Origin: Myxococcales bacterium
GTDB taxonomy: Bacteria; Myxococcota_A; Polyangia; Fen-1088
Assembly: GCA_025350815.1 (NCBI GenBank)
Contig: JANXXE010000012.1
Span: 1-60,233 of the forward strand
Direction: 5' to 3'
DNA: 60,233 bases
Shown: piece after piece, positions 26,547 to 34,566 of the stretch
Numbering within the stretch: position 1 is the stretch's first letter
Layout of the letters: each line of letters starts with the position of its first letter
The notes under the pieces: model-generated
Told to the model about the DNA's origin: nothing
The model's input: the letters and a program-made list of their open reading frames with translations, nothing else
The model's database searches: none
Translations under genes and position numbers: made by a program

Positions 26547-27268
26547 TCAACCGCGCCATTTCCCCGATGCGATCGCCTCCTGCGCCTCGGCATACCGGGC
26601 CGGGGAATCGATGGCGCAGCGGTAACCTGTCAGTGCAAAGCCGTACAGGCGCTCGTAAGCGACGTTGGGGGCGTATACGTCCCGGGGCAGATCCACGGGG
26701 ATTTCGTCGGGGATCCGCTGCAAGAACCGCCGGCCGAGCAGTTGAAGACCCGAATTGACCCAGGGATCGCGGATGGTGGTCGCGTCGCGCTCGGAGGGAC
26801 GTTCGATGAACGCGGTGATCCGCCCGTCTGGATCCATCTGGACGACGCTGTTTGAGCTGGACCGTCGGTGCAGCAGCAGCGTTGCCGCCGCCTGGTTGCG
26901 CCGGTGCGCCGCCCGCAACGCACCCAGATCCTGATCCACCAGCAAGTCGCCGTACACCACCAGAAGGTCGTCGTCCTGCCCAAGGAACCCTGTGACGCTT
27001 TTGACGGTTCCCGCTGTTCCGAGGAGGCTCGCTTCGGCAAAGTAGTGAATGGCCTGACCGTCCGTGCTGCGATCTCCGAAATGTTCGCGAATGCAGGCGG
27101 CGCCATGATGCAGGTTGATGGCGATCTGGTCGTAGCCATGCCGCGCGAGATAGCGCAGCGTGTGTGCCAGCAGTGGCTGACCGGCCAGTGGCAGCATGGG
27201 CTTGGGGGTCGCGACCGTCAGTGGCCCCAGTCGTTTTCCGTAGCACCGCACAGCACCAACGCCTTCAT
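26547..27268 (-). CDS. HddC-like sugar-1-phosphate nucleotidylyltransferase, frame broken at N-terminus
   Basis: The ATG at 27268 overlaps the GmhB-like stop (ATGA) and reads MKALVLCG. The frame must then shift by one base near 27243-27247 to reach YGKRLGPLTVATPKPMLPLA, which together form the normal nucleotidyltransferase start. A GTG at 27251 would give 234 residues but loses part of the glycine-rich loop. Other motifs are intact: VYGDLLVD (metal Asp), AFIERP and NSGLQLL. The family makes NDP-sugars; next to GmhA/GmhB it probably activates heptose-1-phosphate. It is a 1-bp deletion mutant or a sequence error. Confidence 0.8.
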
Positions 27269-27852
27269 GGCGCGTCCCCGTGGCGCTGTCCCAGTATCAG
27301 GTCGACGGCGGCCTGCAGGTCCGGGCAGGTGTGTGCGGGCTGCACTGTCGCCCAGGGCCCGGCGCCTTCGATGGGCGGGGCCTGGTGCTGGCCTGTTTCC
27401 ACAAGGATGGTGCGGCAGCCGACCCGCGCCCCGGCCGCGATGTCCGACGGACGATCCCCGATGGCAAAGCTGTCGGTCAGGTCTATCCCCAGTTCACGCG
27501 CGGCGCGTTCGAACAGGCCGCTGCGGGGTTTGCGGCAGTTACACGCCACGCGGTAGACAGGCAGGGTCGCGTTGGGGTGGTGCGGGCAGAAATAGAATCG
27601 ATTGACGATGGCGCCGCTGGCGGCGTGCAACAACTGCGCAAGATCCTGGTGGGCTTGCACGACGTCCGGTTCGCTGGCCAGTCCCCGCGCCACGACGGTC
27701 TGGTTCGAAACCACGACGACCAGATAGCCGCTGTCATTGAGGCGGCGGATGGCCAGGGCCGCCCGGGGCAGCAGCACCAGATCTTCCTGTCGCGCGGTGG
27801 GCCCGACGTCACGAAGGATGACGCCGTCGCGGTCCAGAAAGACAGCCCTCAC
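27265..27852 (-). CDS. gmhB: D-glycero-D-manno-heptose 1,7-bisphosphate 7-phosphatase (GmhB-like, HAD)
   Basis: GTG 27852 overlaps the GmhA stop by 4 bp and gives the typical start RAVFLDRDGV; an in-frame ATG at 27870 is also possible. Asp7 and Asp9 of DRDG are the HAD nucleophile and acid. SNQ is motif II, and the Cys/His zinc loop FYFCPHHPNA...CNCRKP is diagnostic of GmhB. IGDRPSDIAAG is motif IV. The enzyme removes the C7 phosphate from heptose bisphosphate. The 195-residue length fits the family. Confidence 0.9.
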   Translation of the reverse strand: MRAVFLDRDGVILRDVGPTARQEDLVLLPRAALAIRRLNDSGYLVVVVSNQTVVARGLASEPDVVQAHQDLAQLLHAASGAIVNRFYFCPHHPNATLPVYRVACNCRKPRSGLFERAARELGIDLTDSFAIGDRPSDIAAGARVGCRTILVETGQHQAPPIEGAGPWATVQPAHTCPDLQAAVDLILGQRHGDAP

Positions 27853-28427
27853 GGATGGTCCAGCACCCATTGCCGCAGGTAAGCGATCAGCAAATGATCG
27901 AACATCATGTGGACGTCCTCGACCGGTTCGTACTGATCGGAGGGGACAACCACGGCCGTATCGACCAGCGTTGCCGCTGCGCCCCCGCCCTTGCCCAGAA
28001 AGGCGATGGTGGAAAGACCCATCCGCCGCGCCTGTTCGATGCCGCGCAGAATGTTGGGGCTGTTGCCGCTGGCGGAAATGGCGATGAAGACGTCGTCGAC
28101 CCGGGCCTGGGCGGCCAGTGGCGCGACGAAGATTTCCGCAAACGCCGAATCGTTCGCGATCGCCGTCATGGACGGGACATTGTCCGTCAACGCCGAGACG
28201 CGAAAGCCGCGCCGTCCGGTCTGCGCAATACCCCACAGCAGATCGCTTGCCATATGCGACGCGGTGGCGGCGCTGCCGCCGTTGCCCGCAATGAAGACAT
28301 GCCTTTGTTCCTGGTAGGCCGTCTCGAGGATCGCCATGACACGCGTGAGGGGTTCAAGCGGCAGTGCCGTGAGGACCCGCTTGAGGTTGTCGACATAGTC
28401 CCGGGCGAAGGTCAGCCGTTTGTCCAT
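27849..28427 (-). CDS. gmhA: Sedoheptulose-7-phosphate isomerase (GmhA, SIS domain)
   Basis: The 192-residue length equals that of GmhA. The SIS phosphosugar-binding region is IAGNGGSAATASHMASDL, with AISASGNSPN in the second phosphate loop and a C-terminal VEDVHMMFDHLL helix that supplies the catalytic His. The enzyme converts sedoheptulose 7-phosphate to D-glycero-D-manno-heptose 7-phosphate, the first committed step to nucleotide-heptose. It lies 3 bp after the kinase/nucleotidyltransferase gene and overlaps GmhB. Confidence 0.9.
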   Translation of the reverse strand: MDKRLTFARDYVDNLKRVLTALPLEPLTRVMAILETAYQEQRHVFIAGNGGSAATASHMASDLLWGIAQTGRRGFRVSALTDNVPSMTAIANDSAFAEIFVAPLAAQARVDDVFIAISASGNSPNILRGIEQARRMGLSTIAFLGKGGGAAATLVDTAVVVPSDQYEPVEDVHMMFDHLLIAYLRQWVLDHP

Positions 28428-28430
28428 CGT

Positions 28431-29960
28431 TCAGCCCAAGATATTTTCGACGAAATCGAACAGGGCCTCGGGCGTTATCGACTGCTGATTTCCAATGAAC
28501 CGCACGGCCAGGGCGCCCACCGCATTGCCAATGAATCCCAGCAGCTCTGTCTCGATTCCGGCCTGCGCGCAGGGTGCCGTGATGGACAGGAAGGCGTCGC
28601 CGGCGCCAATCGTATCCACGACGTTGCGCGACAACACTGGCACGGCGGCCGGTGGCTTGCCGCGGCGGTGGGTCAACGATCCCAGATGTCCCAGGGTGAC
28701 AGTCAGGTATTCAGCCGACAGATCATGGGCGACAGAGCTGGCCAGTTCGGCCGCGGGTCGCTGGCGATCGCGACAGGCCATCTGCAATTCCTGTAGATCG
28801 ATGCAGACGTAGTCCACGCGCGGGTAGCGCGTGATGACGTTGAACCCATAGTTGATGCTGTTCAGCTGGCTGTTGACCGCCAGGAACTTCGAGCGGCGAC
28901 ACAGAACCTCGACCATGTTGGCGCTGACGGCCCCCTGGCCGAAGTCGGCCACCACGACGACGTCGTGCTGGTCGATCAGCGTCGACAGGCGTCGGCAGAT
29001 CTGAATGTCTATGTCGGTGGGCAGCGGCGCATCGTTGAAGAACGACACCTCGAACAGATTTCGCGCCATGAACTTGCGGATGTAGCGCCGCTTGACCGTG
29101 GTGGGGCCGTCGGGTCGCACGAACAGGTCCGCCCTTACGTTGGGCAGAAGGTGGCTGCGAACGAAATCCTCGCGCGTGTCGGCGGCACCCAGGCACGTCA
29201 GCAGGTGGACGGTGTCGCAGAAACCCGCCAGGTGATTGGCCACGGCCAGAATTCCGCCAGCGTGAGCCTCGGATTGAAGAAATTGCGCCGCAATGACGGG
29301 TGACTTTTGCGGCATGCCGTACGGACGGCAGAAATGGTATTCGTCGATGATGGTGTCGCCGACGACCAGCACCTTCAGGCCGCGCAGGTCTTTCAGGGTT
29401 CCGATGACGTCTTTCGCGCTGTAGCGACTGCGGAAACCCCGAAGGAACGCGTCGGCCTCTCCCGGTGTCGACTCGGCCACACGATCCGCCGAGCCCTGGA
29501 TCTCAGCTTCGTCGAGCACGATCAGCTTGCCACCACCGTTGCCCACGGCCGACCGCTCGGTGCCGTCCTCCTCGCGCTCGCTGGACAGTCGGATGCCGTC
29601 AACGCCCTGGGCAAATACGTCCGGGCGCAGGGCCTGGATGGAACCCAGTGCCGACCACGCGGTCGCCGGCACGACGAGATCGACGAATGGTAGCGAGGCA
29701 AGGGTCAAGGCGCGCACGTTCTGGTCAAGCGTGGCCCGTCGCCGCCCCCATGCGGGATCGATGTCTGGCCGCAACGAGACGATCAGGACGTCGCCCTCGG
29801 CGCGCGCCCGTGACAGGCGCTGAAGGTGACCCGAGTCAAGCAGATCGAAAAGGCCGTGCACGACAACCACGCGCCGCGATTCGCGCTGCCACTGGTCGCG
29901 CTGCGCGGTGGCTGCGGCCAGCGGCATGATCTTCGTCGGGCGAAGGGGCGCGTCCGTCAT
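28431..29960 (-). CDS. HldE-like protein with cytidylyltransferase domain first, PfkB kinase second
   Basis: ATG 29960 overlaps the upstream epimerase stop by 4 bp and gives 509 residues. Residues 30-180 are a nucleotidyltransferase domain of the cytidylyltransferase type, with HGLFDLLDSGHLQRL at 35-49. The HxGH signature reads DSGH because Asp42 replaces the first His. Residues 200-509 are a PfkB kinase, starting VLVVGDTIIDEYHF and ending with DTIGAGDAF (449-457; catalytic Asp). In E. coli HldE the kinase comes first. It should phosphorylate heptose-7-phosphate; the nucleotidyltransferase half may be impaired or altered. Confidence 0.85.
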   Translation of the reverse strand: MTDAPLRPTKIMPLAAATAQRDQWQRESRRVVVVHGLFDLLDSGHLQRLSRARAEGDVLIVSLRPDIDPAWGRRRATLDQNVRALTLASLPFVDLVVPATAWSALGSIQALRPDVFAQGVDGIRLSSEREEDGTERSAVGNGGGKLIVLDEAEIQGSADRVAESTPGEADAFLRGFRSRYSAKDVIGTLKDLRGLKVLVVGDTIIDEYHFCRPYGMPQKSPVIAAQFLQSEAHAGGILAVANHLAGFCDTVHLLTCLGAADTREDFVRSHLLPNVRADLFVRPDGPTTVKRRYIRKFMARNLFEVSFFNDAPLPTDIDIQICRRLSTLIDQHDVVVVADFGQGAVSANMVEVLCRRSKFLAVNSQLNSINYGFNVITRYPRVDYVCIDLQELQMACRDRQRPAAELASSVAHDLSAEYLTVTLGHLGSLTHRRGKPPAAVPVLSRNVVDTIGAGDAFLSITAPCAQAGIETELLGFIGNAVGALAVRFIGNQQSITPEALFDFVENILG

Positions 29961-30961
29961 GACGATCTCGGTGCGGGCGCCAGGTATTCGAACCATTGCT
30001 GCGTGGCCTGCGCGATCGTCGGTGGCGTCCAGACCGGTGCGTCGCGGAAGGATTCGATGTGGTCCAGCAGAATGCGCACGCCGCTTTCGAAGGACACCTG
30101 GGGCTGCCAGGGCAGCAGCCGGCGAATCTTGCTTGTGTCGGCCAGGGTTGAGTCGGGCTCGCCGGGGCGCTTCGGGATGTGAACAACGTCGCCGCCCAGC
30201 AACTGCGCCAGGTGGGCCACGCTGACCGTGCGGCCCGACCCCACATTGAGGACCTCGCCCACCAGATCGGAAGCCGCTGCCGCAACGAAGGCGTTTACGA
30301 CGTCACTGACAAAGGTGAAATCGCGCGTCTGACTGCCGTCGCCCACGATGGTCAGGGGTTGTCCGTGCAGCTTCTGCGCGAGAAAGACACCGAAAACGGC
30401 GCCGTAGGTTCCGGCCGTGCGCGCCCGCGGGCCATAAACATTGAACAGGCGCAGCGATACAACGGGCAACCGGTATAACTGCGACCAAAATAGGGCCATC
30501 GATTCGCCCATCCACTTGCCAAGCGCGTAGGGGTACTGGGGCCTGGCGGGCGCCTGTTCTGGGGTCGGCACGACGTCGGGCAATCCGTAACACGACGACG
30601 ACGCCGTATAGATGAAACGCCGCACGCCCGCCGCGCGACTGGCTTCCAGAACGTTGATGGTTCCGTCGACGTTGGCGCGGTGATACGCAATTGGCCGCTC
30701 GACCGAGGGCACGATGTCCGCGAGGGCGGCCAGGTGAAACGCCCAGTCGCATCCGACAAAGTGCGGCGCGATGGCGGAAAAATCTGTCACGTCCGCGTGG
30801 ACAAAGTGCAGGCGTGCGTGATCGCGCCAGGCCGCCAGATTCTCCAGTCGCCCGGTGGCCAGATTGTCCAAAACGACGACGTCGTGCCCGTCTGCCAACA
30901 GCTGATCGGTAAGGTGCGAACCGATGAAGCCCGCGCCGCCCGTGACCACGCAGCGACTCAT
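29957..30961 (-). CDS. NAD-dependent nucleotide-sugar epimerase/dehydratase (extended SDR)
   Basis: The 334-residue protein has the Rossmann motif TGGAGFIGSHL (about 7-17), DNLATG after strand 2, FHLAALADIVPS, TASSSCYG (catalytic Ser) and the YxxxK pair in YPYALGKWMGE. RLFNVYGPRA and a C-terminal GSGRTVSV complete the GalE/WbpP-like family. It likely epimerises or oxidises an NDP-hexose or NDP-heptose. It sits inside the heptose operon with 4-bp overlaps on both sides. Confidence 0.9.
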   Translation of the reverse strand: MSRCVVTGGAGFIGSHLTDQLLADGHDVVVLDNLATGRLENLAAWRDHARLHFVHADVTDFSAIAPHFVGCDWAFHLAALADIVPSVERPIAYHRANVDGTINVLEASRAAGVRRFIYTASSSCYGLPDVVPTPEQAPARPQYPYALGKWMGESMALFWSQLYRLPVVSLRLFNVYGPRARTAGTYGAVFGVFLAQKLHGQPLTIVGDGSQTRDFTFVSDVVNAFVAAAASDLVGEVLNVGSGRTVSVAHLAQLLGGDVVHIPKRPGEPDSTLADTSKIRRLLPWQPQVSFESGVRILLDHIESFRDAPVWTPPTIAQATQQWFEYLAPAPRSS

Positions 30962-31965
30962 TGAAGGCCGAGATCCTTCATCGTGCGCACGTTGAAGTAG
31001 CGATTGTCGGTCAGGGCCTTCGGCAGCCTCCCATCCGTGAGGGCCGCTGCCAGTTCCGCGACCGCTTCCTCGATGCTGTGCTGCGCGCGGAAGCCCAGCC
31101 CCCGCGCAATCTTGTCGGATGAAATGTGGTACGAGCGCTGATCGTTCGTGGGTTCGGTGATGATCGACACGCGGTCGCGGCCCACGACGGTGCGGACTTT
31201 TTCCGCCAGCTCGTTCACGGTGAAGTTGCCGTAGCCCACGTTGAAGATTTGCCCCGCAATGGGTTCGGCAGGCGCGTCGAGCAGCCGTTCATATACGTGG
31301 ACCATGTCGCGGATGTGCAGATTGGGGCGCAGCTGGTTGCCACCGTGAACGATAATCTTTCCTGTATTGACCGCATGATTGGTGAGGATGTTGACGATGA
31401 CGTCCAACCTTTGCCGGGGTGCGTACCCACACACCGTCGCGGGCCGCAGGGTCACGGTCAAGAAATCGGGTGACTGATAGCGGGCAAGGACCTCCTCGCA
31501 CATGGCCTTGTAGCGGGAATAGTCCGTCAGGGGCGACAGGGGACTTTCCTCGCGCACGTCGGGTTCGGCCTTGACACCGTAGACGCTGGATGACGACGCA
31601 TAGATGAATCGGCGCACCCCCGCAGCGCGCGCTTGCCGTACCAGGGGTTCGAACGCGTCATAGTTGACGGATTTGCCGAGGGCGGCGTCCAGATCGAAAC
31701 TGGGATCGTTGGAAATGCAAGCCAGATGGATGACGGAATCGCATTCGTGAAGCGCGGTGGCACACAGACGCAGATCGCGGATGTCTCCCCGAAGCAGTTC
31801 AAGGCCAGCAATCGGATGGCCGCCAAGAACATCGTCGCCGTAGATAAACAGGTCCAGCACCCTGACCCGGTAGCCGCGGGCGAGCAGGCGCGGGACGAGC
31901 GCGCTGCCCACGTAACCCGCACCCCCGGTTACCAGCACCAAACGATCCTTCACGTGCAATGGCAT
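30958..31965 (-). CDS. NAD-dependent nucleotide-sugar epimerase/dehydratase (extended SDR)
   Basis: ATG 31965 gives 335 residues beginning just before LVLVTGGAGYVGSALV; an upstream ATG at 32004 is less likely. Motifs are DLFIYGDDV, IHLACISNDPS, YASSSSVYG and YSRYKAMCEE (Tyr/Lys pair). The HLACISNDPSFD segment is typical of the group that includes GDP-6-deoxy-heptose and dTDP-sugar enzymes in surface-glycan loci. It is the first gene of the heptose operon, so 31966-32106 carries its promoter. Confidence 0.9.
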   Translation of the reverse strand: MPLHVKDRLVLVTGGAGYVGSALVPRLLARGYRVRVLDLFIYGDDVLGGHPIAGLELLRGDIRDLRLCATALHECDSVIHLACISNDPSFDLDAALGKSVNYDAFEPLVRQARAAGVRRFIYASSSSVYGVKAEPDVREESPLSPLTDYSRYKAMCEEVLARYQSPDFLTVTLRPATVCGYAPRQRLDVIVNILTNHAVNTGKIIVHGGNQLRPNLHIRDMVHVYERLLDAPAEPIAGQIFNVGYGNFTVNELAEKVRTVVGRDRVSIITEPTNDQRSYHISSDKIARGLGFRAQHSIEEAVAELAAALTDGRLPKALTDNRYFNVRTMKDLGLQ

Positions 31966-32039
31966 GCAGGTAGTTTCAGAACAACCCCCGTGCGACAATA
32001 CCATCGTCACGGGCGTCCCGGAAGGCGTCCCGCGCCGCA

Positions 32040-32091
32040 TGTTCGGTCAACGTGTTCGACCAACGTGTTCGACCAACCTGTTCGGTCAGCC
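32040..32091. repeat. Four tandem 13-bp repeats in a divergent promoter region
   Basis: The units are TGTTCGGTCAACG (32040), TGTTCGACCAACG (32053), TGTTCGACCAACC (32066) and TGTTCGGTCAGCC (32079). They lie in the 141-bp gap between the heptose operon (minus) and the methyl-sugar operon (plus), ending 15 bp before the ATG at 32107. The sequence is not coding on either strand. Such spacing fits a cooperative regulator site controlling both operons, but no regulator is known. The rest of the gap shows no other clear signal. Confidence 0.7.
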
Positions 32092-32106
32092 TGCGACTTT
32101 CCGCCC

Positions 32107-32655
32107 ATGAATCCCCTCTGCGACGCCCAGCTTTTTCGATTTGACGACAGCGGGCACAGCCCGGCCTTCTTCAGCGTTGCGCCTGCGGCCGTGGCCACAG
32201 CCGACCTGGTGGTTGCCCTGCGCGAGGCGGCGACGCGTTTGCGCGTACCTACCCTCCGGGTCTGCCTTCACGACAGCCGGGAGGCGACCCTGCAGGACAT
32301 GATTGTCCTGGTGAACGAAGGCGCCTTTTGCCGGCCCCACCGGCACCCCACTCGGGACGAGAGTTACCACGCTGTCGATGGTGCCGCGGACTTGCTGCTT
32401 TTTGCGGATGCGGGACAGATAACCCGGACGGTTCGGCTTGAACCGGGCAGTCAGCCCGGCGCGCGCCTGCCGGCGAATCTTTTTCACGTGCTGATTCCGC
32501 GCGGCCTGCAATTCATCTACCGCGAGTTTCGTGCCGGGCCCTTTCGTCCCACGGACAGCGAATTTCCGCCGTGGGCGCCCGACGGCAGCGACGGGTCGGA
32601 GGCGGCAGGCTACATGGCGGCGCTGCGGGAAAGGGCCGGCCGTGGCCTACCTTGA
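32107..32655 (+). CDS. WbuC-like cupin protein
   Basis: The 182-residue protein has a cupin core: FCRPHRHPTRDESYHAVDG (metal-type His/Glu set), LLLFADAGQITRTVRLEPG and a closing ANLFHVLIPRGLQFIYREF. WbuC-family cupins occur in O-antigen loci, and some act as sugar isomerases or epimerases, but no function is firmly known. It heads the plus-strand operon, directly after the 13-bp repeats, and overlaps the following methyltransferase by 14 bp. Confidence 0.75.
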   Translation: MNPLCDAQLFRFDDSGHSPAFFSVAPAAVATADLVVALREAATRLRVPTLRVCLHDSREATLQDMIVLVNEGAFCRPHRHPTRDESYHAVDGAADLLLFADAGQITRTVRLEPGSQPGARLPANLFHVLIPRGLQFIYREFRAGPFRPTDSEFPPWAPDGSDGSEAAGYMAALRERAGRGLP

Positions 32656-33304
32656 TTTCATCGGAAGGCTGCACGGTGCCACCACGCGCGACTATGTCCA
32701 AAGGGTGGTCGACCACGACAAGGCCGCGTGCGCCGAGGTGGCGTTGCAGTACGGGCAGGACTACTGGGACGGGGATCGCAAGTTCGGTTACGGAGGTTAT
32801 CGCTATGACGGCCGCTGGCTGCCCGTCGCTGAACAGCTTGCCGCGCATTACGGGCTCAAGGCCGGGGACAAGGTCCTTGACGTTGGTTGTGGCAAGGCGT
32901 TCCTGCTGCACGAACTGACGCGCGCGGTTCCGGGAATCGTGGTGGCGGGCATCGACATATCCCCCTACGCTGTCGCCCACGCGAAAGAGGAAGTGCGGCC
33001 GCTGGTTCGGGTGGGCAGCGCGACCAGTCTGCCCTGGCCCGATCGAAGCTTCGACCTGGTGATTTCCATTGGTACGGTCCACAACCTGAAGAACTTCGAA
33101 CTGCGCCAGGCCCTGGCCGAGATTGAACGCGTCGGCAAGGACAAGAAGTACATCGTCGTCGAGTCCTTTCGAAACGAGCGCGAAAAGGCCAACCTTCTGT
33201 ACTGGCAGCTGACCTGCCGATCGTTCTACGCGCCGGAGGAATGGCAGTGGTTCATGAAGGAAAGCGGCTACACGGGCGACTTCGGCTGTATCTTTTTTGA
33301 ATGA
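32642..33304 (+). CDS. SAM-dependent methyltransferase (class I)
   Basis: GTG 32642 gives 220 residues starting AYLDFIGRLHG; other starts lie in a basic, non-conserved leader. The SAM motifs are complete: VLDVGCGKAFLL (motif I), GIDISPYAVAHA, VGSATSLPWPDRSFDLVISIG and a later LAEIERVGK. A role in methylating a nucleotide sugar or glycan intermediate is inferred from its place between the cupin and the C-methyltransferase. It overlaps the next start by 4 bp. Confidence 0.88.
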   Translation: MAYLDFIGRLHGATTRDYVQRVVDHDKAACAEVALQYGQDYWDGDRKFGYGGYRYDGRWLPVAEQLAAHYGLKAGDKVLDVGCGKAFLLHELTRAVPGIVVAGIDISPYAVAHAKEEVRPLVRVGSATSLPWPDRSFDLVISIGTVHNLKNFELRQALAEIERVGKDKKYIVVESFRNEREKANLLYWQLTCRSFYAPEEWQWFMKESGYTGDFGCIFFE

Positions 33305-34566
33305 CGATCGCCGTTGCGCGCAGAGTGCTCTGCCGGTTGTGCGACGACCCGCACCTGGACCTGGTCGTCCCGCTGGCAGCCACGACGGTGGCCGAGAAGT
33401 ACGTCACCCAGGCGCAACGGCACGAGCCACAACCGCGTTTTCCCCTGGACCTATACATGTGCGCGGCCTGTGGCCATGTGCAGCTACTGGACGTGATCGA
33501 TGCGGCTTTTCTGTACGACGATTTCACGTACCAAAGCGGCAATACACGTCCTTTAATAGACCATTTCGGGCACTGCGCCCGGCAGGTTCGGACCCGCTAC
33601 CAACGCCCGGCCGGTAGCCTGGTGGTCGACGTGGGCAGCAACGACGGCTCGTTGTTGCGTTGCTTTGCAGCCGAAGGATTCCGCGTTCTGGGAATTGATC
33701 CGGCGGTCGACATCGCGCGACAGGCTACAGCGGCCGGCATTCCAACGATCCCGATGTTTCTCACGGCGGCGGTTGCCCGCGCGTTGCGCGACAGCCACGG
33801 CCCCGCCAGCGTGGTGTGCGCGTTCAACGTCTTCGCGCACGCGGATGATTTGGGCGGCATGCTGGACGCCATCCGGCAAATGCTGGCGCCCGATGGGATC
33901 TTTGTCTTCGAGGTGTCCTACCTGCTGGACGTCCTCGATGGAATGCTGCTGGGAACAATCTTTCACGAACACATGAGCTACCATTCGCTCGGGCCGATGG
34001 TGCCGTTTCTTCGTCGCCACGGCATGCAGGTCATCGATGTCGAACGGGTGGCCATCCAGGGTGGCTCTCTGGTCGGGACGGCGCAATTGGCCGGCGGTCC
34101 GCAGCCCGTCAATGATTCTGTGGCGAATTTGTTGGCGCTGGAACAGCGGCGCGGGCTTGACCGTCCTGAGACGCTGAAGGCATTCGCCACCAAGTTGCAG
34201 GCCTTCAGTGCGCGGCTGGCCGCTCTGGTGACTGATTTACAGCGGCAGGGCAAGACGATCTGGGGCTATGGTGCGGCCCGCAGCGGCACGACGCTGATCG
34301 CGCAGATGGGCCTTGGCCAGGTGATTGCCGCCATCGTCGATGACAGCGCGGACAAGCAAGGCAAGTTCAGCCCCGGCGATCACATCCCCATCCTGCCCGT
34401 CAGCGCCCTTTACGAAGCCCGACCCGACTACGCGTTCATCTTGGCGTGGATTCACGCTGACCGGATCATTGCCAACAACAGGGCCTACCTCGATCAGGGT
34501 GGCCATTTCATCGTCTGCTTCCCCGAAGTCCGGATTGTCGGCGCCGACACGGTTCGCGAGCCATGA
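33301..34566 (+). CDS. NDP-sugar C-methyltransferase
   Basis: The 421-residue protein has the three-part C-methyltransferase layout. The N-terminal zinc-binding Cys pairs are CRLC (11-14) and CAAC (54-57). The SAM domain has VDVGSNDGSLL (109-119) and FHEHMSYHSLGPM. The C-terminal Rossmann-like domain has GYGAARSGTTL near 322. These enzymes (TylC3 type) add a methyl branch to a keto-deoxysugar nucleotide. Together with the epimerases and the RmlD-like reductase it implies a branched deoxysugar. Confidence 0.92.
   Translation: MTIAVARRVLCRLCDDPHLDLVVPLAATTVAEKYVTQAQRHEPQPRFPLDLYMCAACGHVQLLDVIDAAFLYDDFTYQSGNTRPLIDHFGHCARQVRTRYQRPAGSLVVDVGSNDGSLLRCFAAEGFRVLGIDPAVDIARQATAAGIPTIPMFLTAAVARALRDSHGPASVVCAFNVFAHADDLGGMLDAIRQMLAPDGIFVFEVSYLLDVLDGMLLGTIFHEHMSYHSLGPMVPFLRRHGMQVIDVERVAIQGGSLVGTAQLAGGPQPVNDSVANLLALEQRRGLDRPETLKAFATKLQAFSARLAALVTDLQRQGKTIWGYGAARSGTTLIAQMGLGQVIAAIVDDSADKQGKFSPGDHIPILPVSALYEARPDYAFILAWIHADRIIANNRAYLDQGGHFIVCFPEVRIVGADTVREP

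Noticed and set aside
32040-32091. Possible CRISPR-like array
   Set aside because: The 13-bp units are directly adjacent without spacers and no cas gene is near, so they are tandem repeats.
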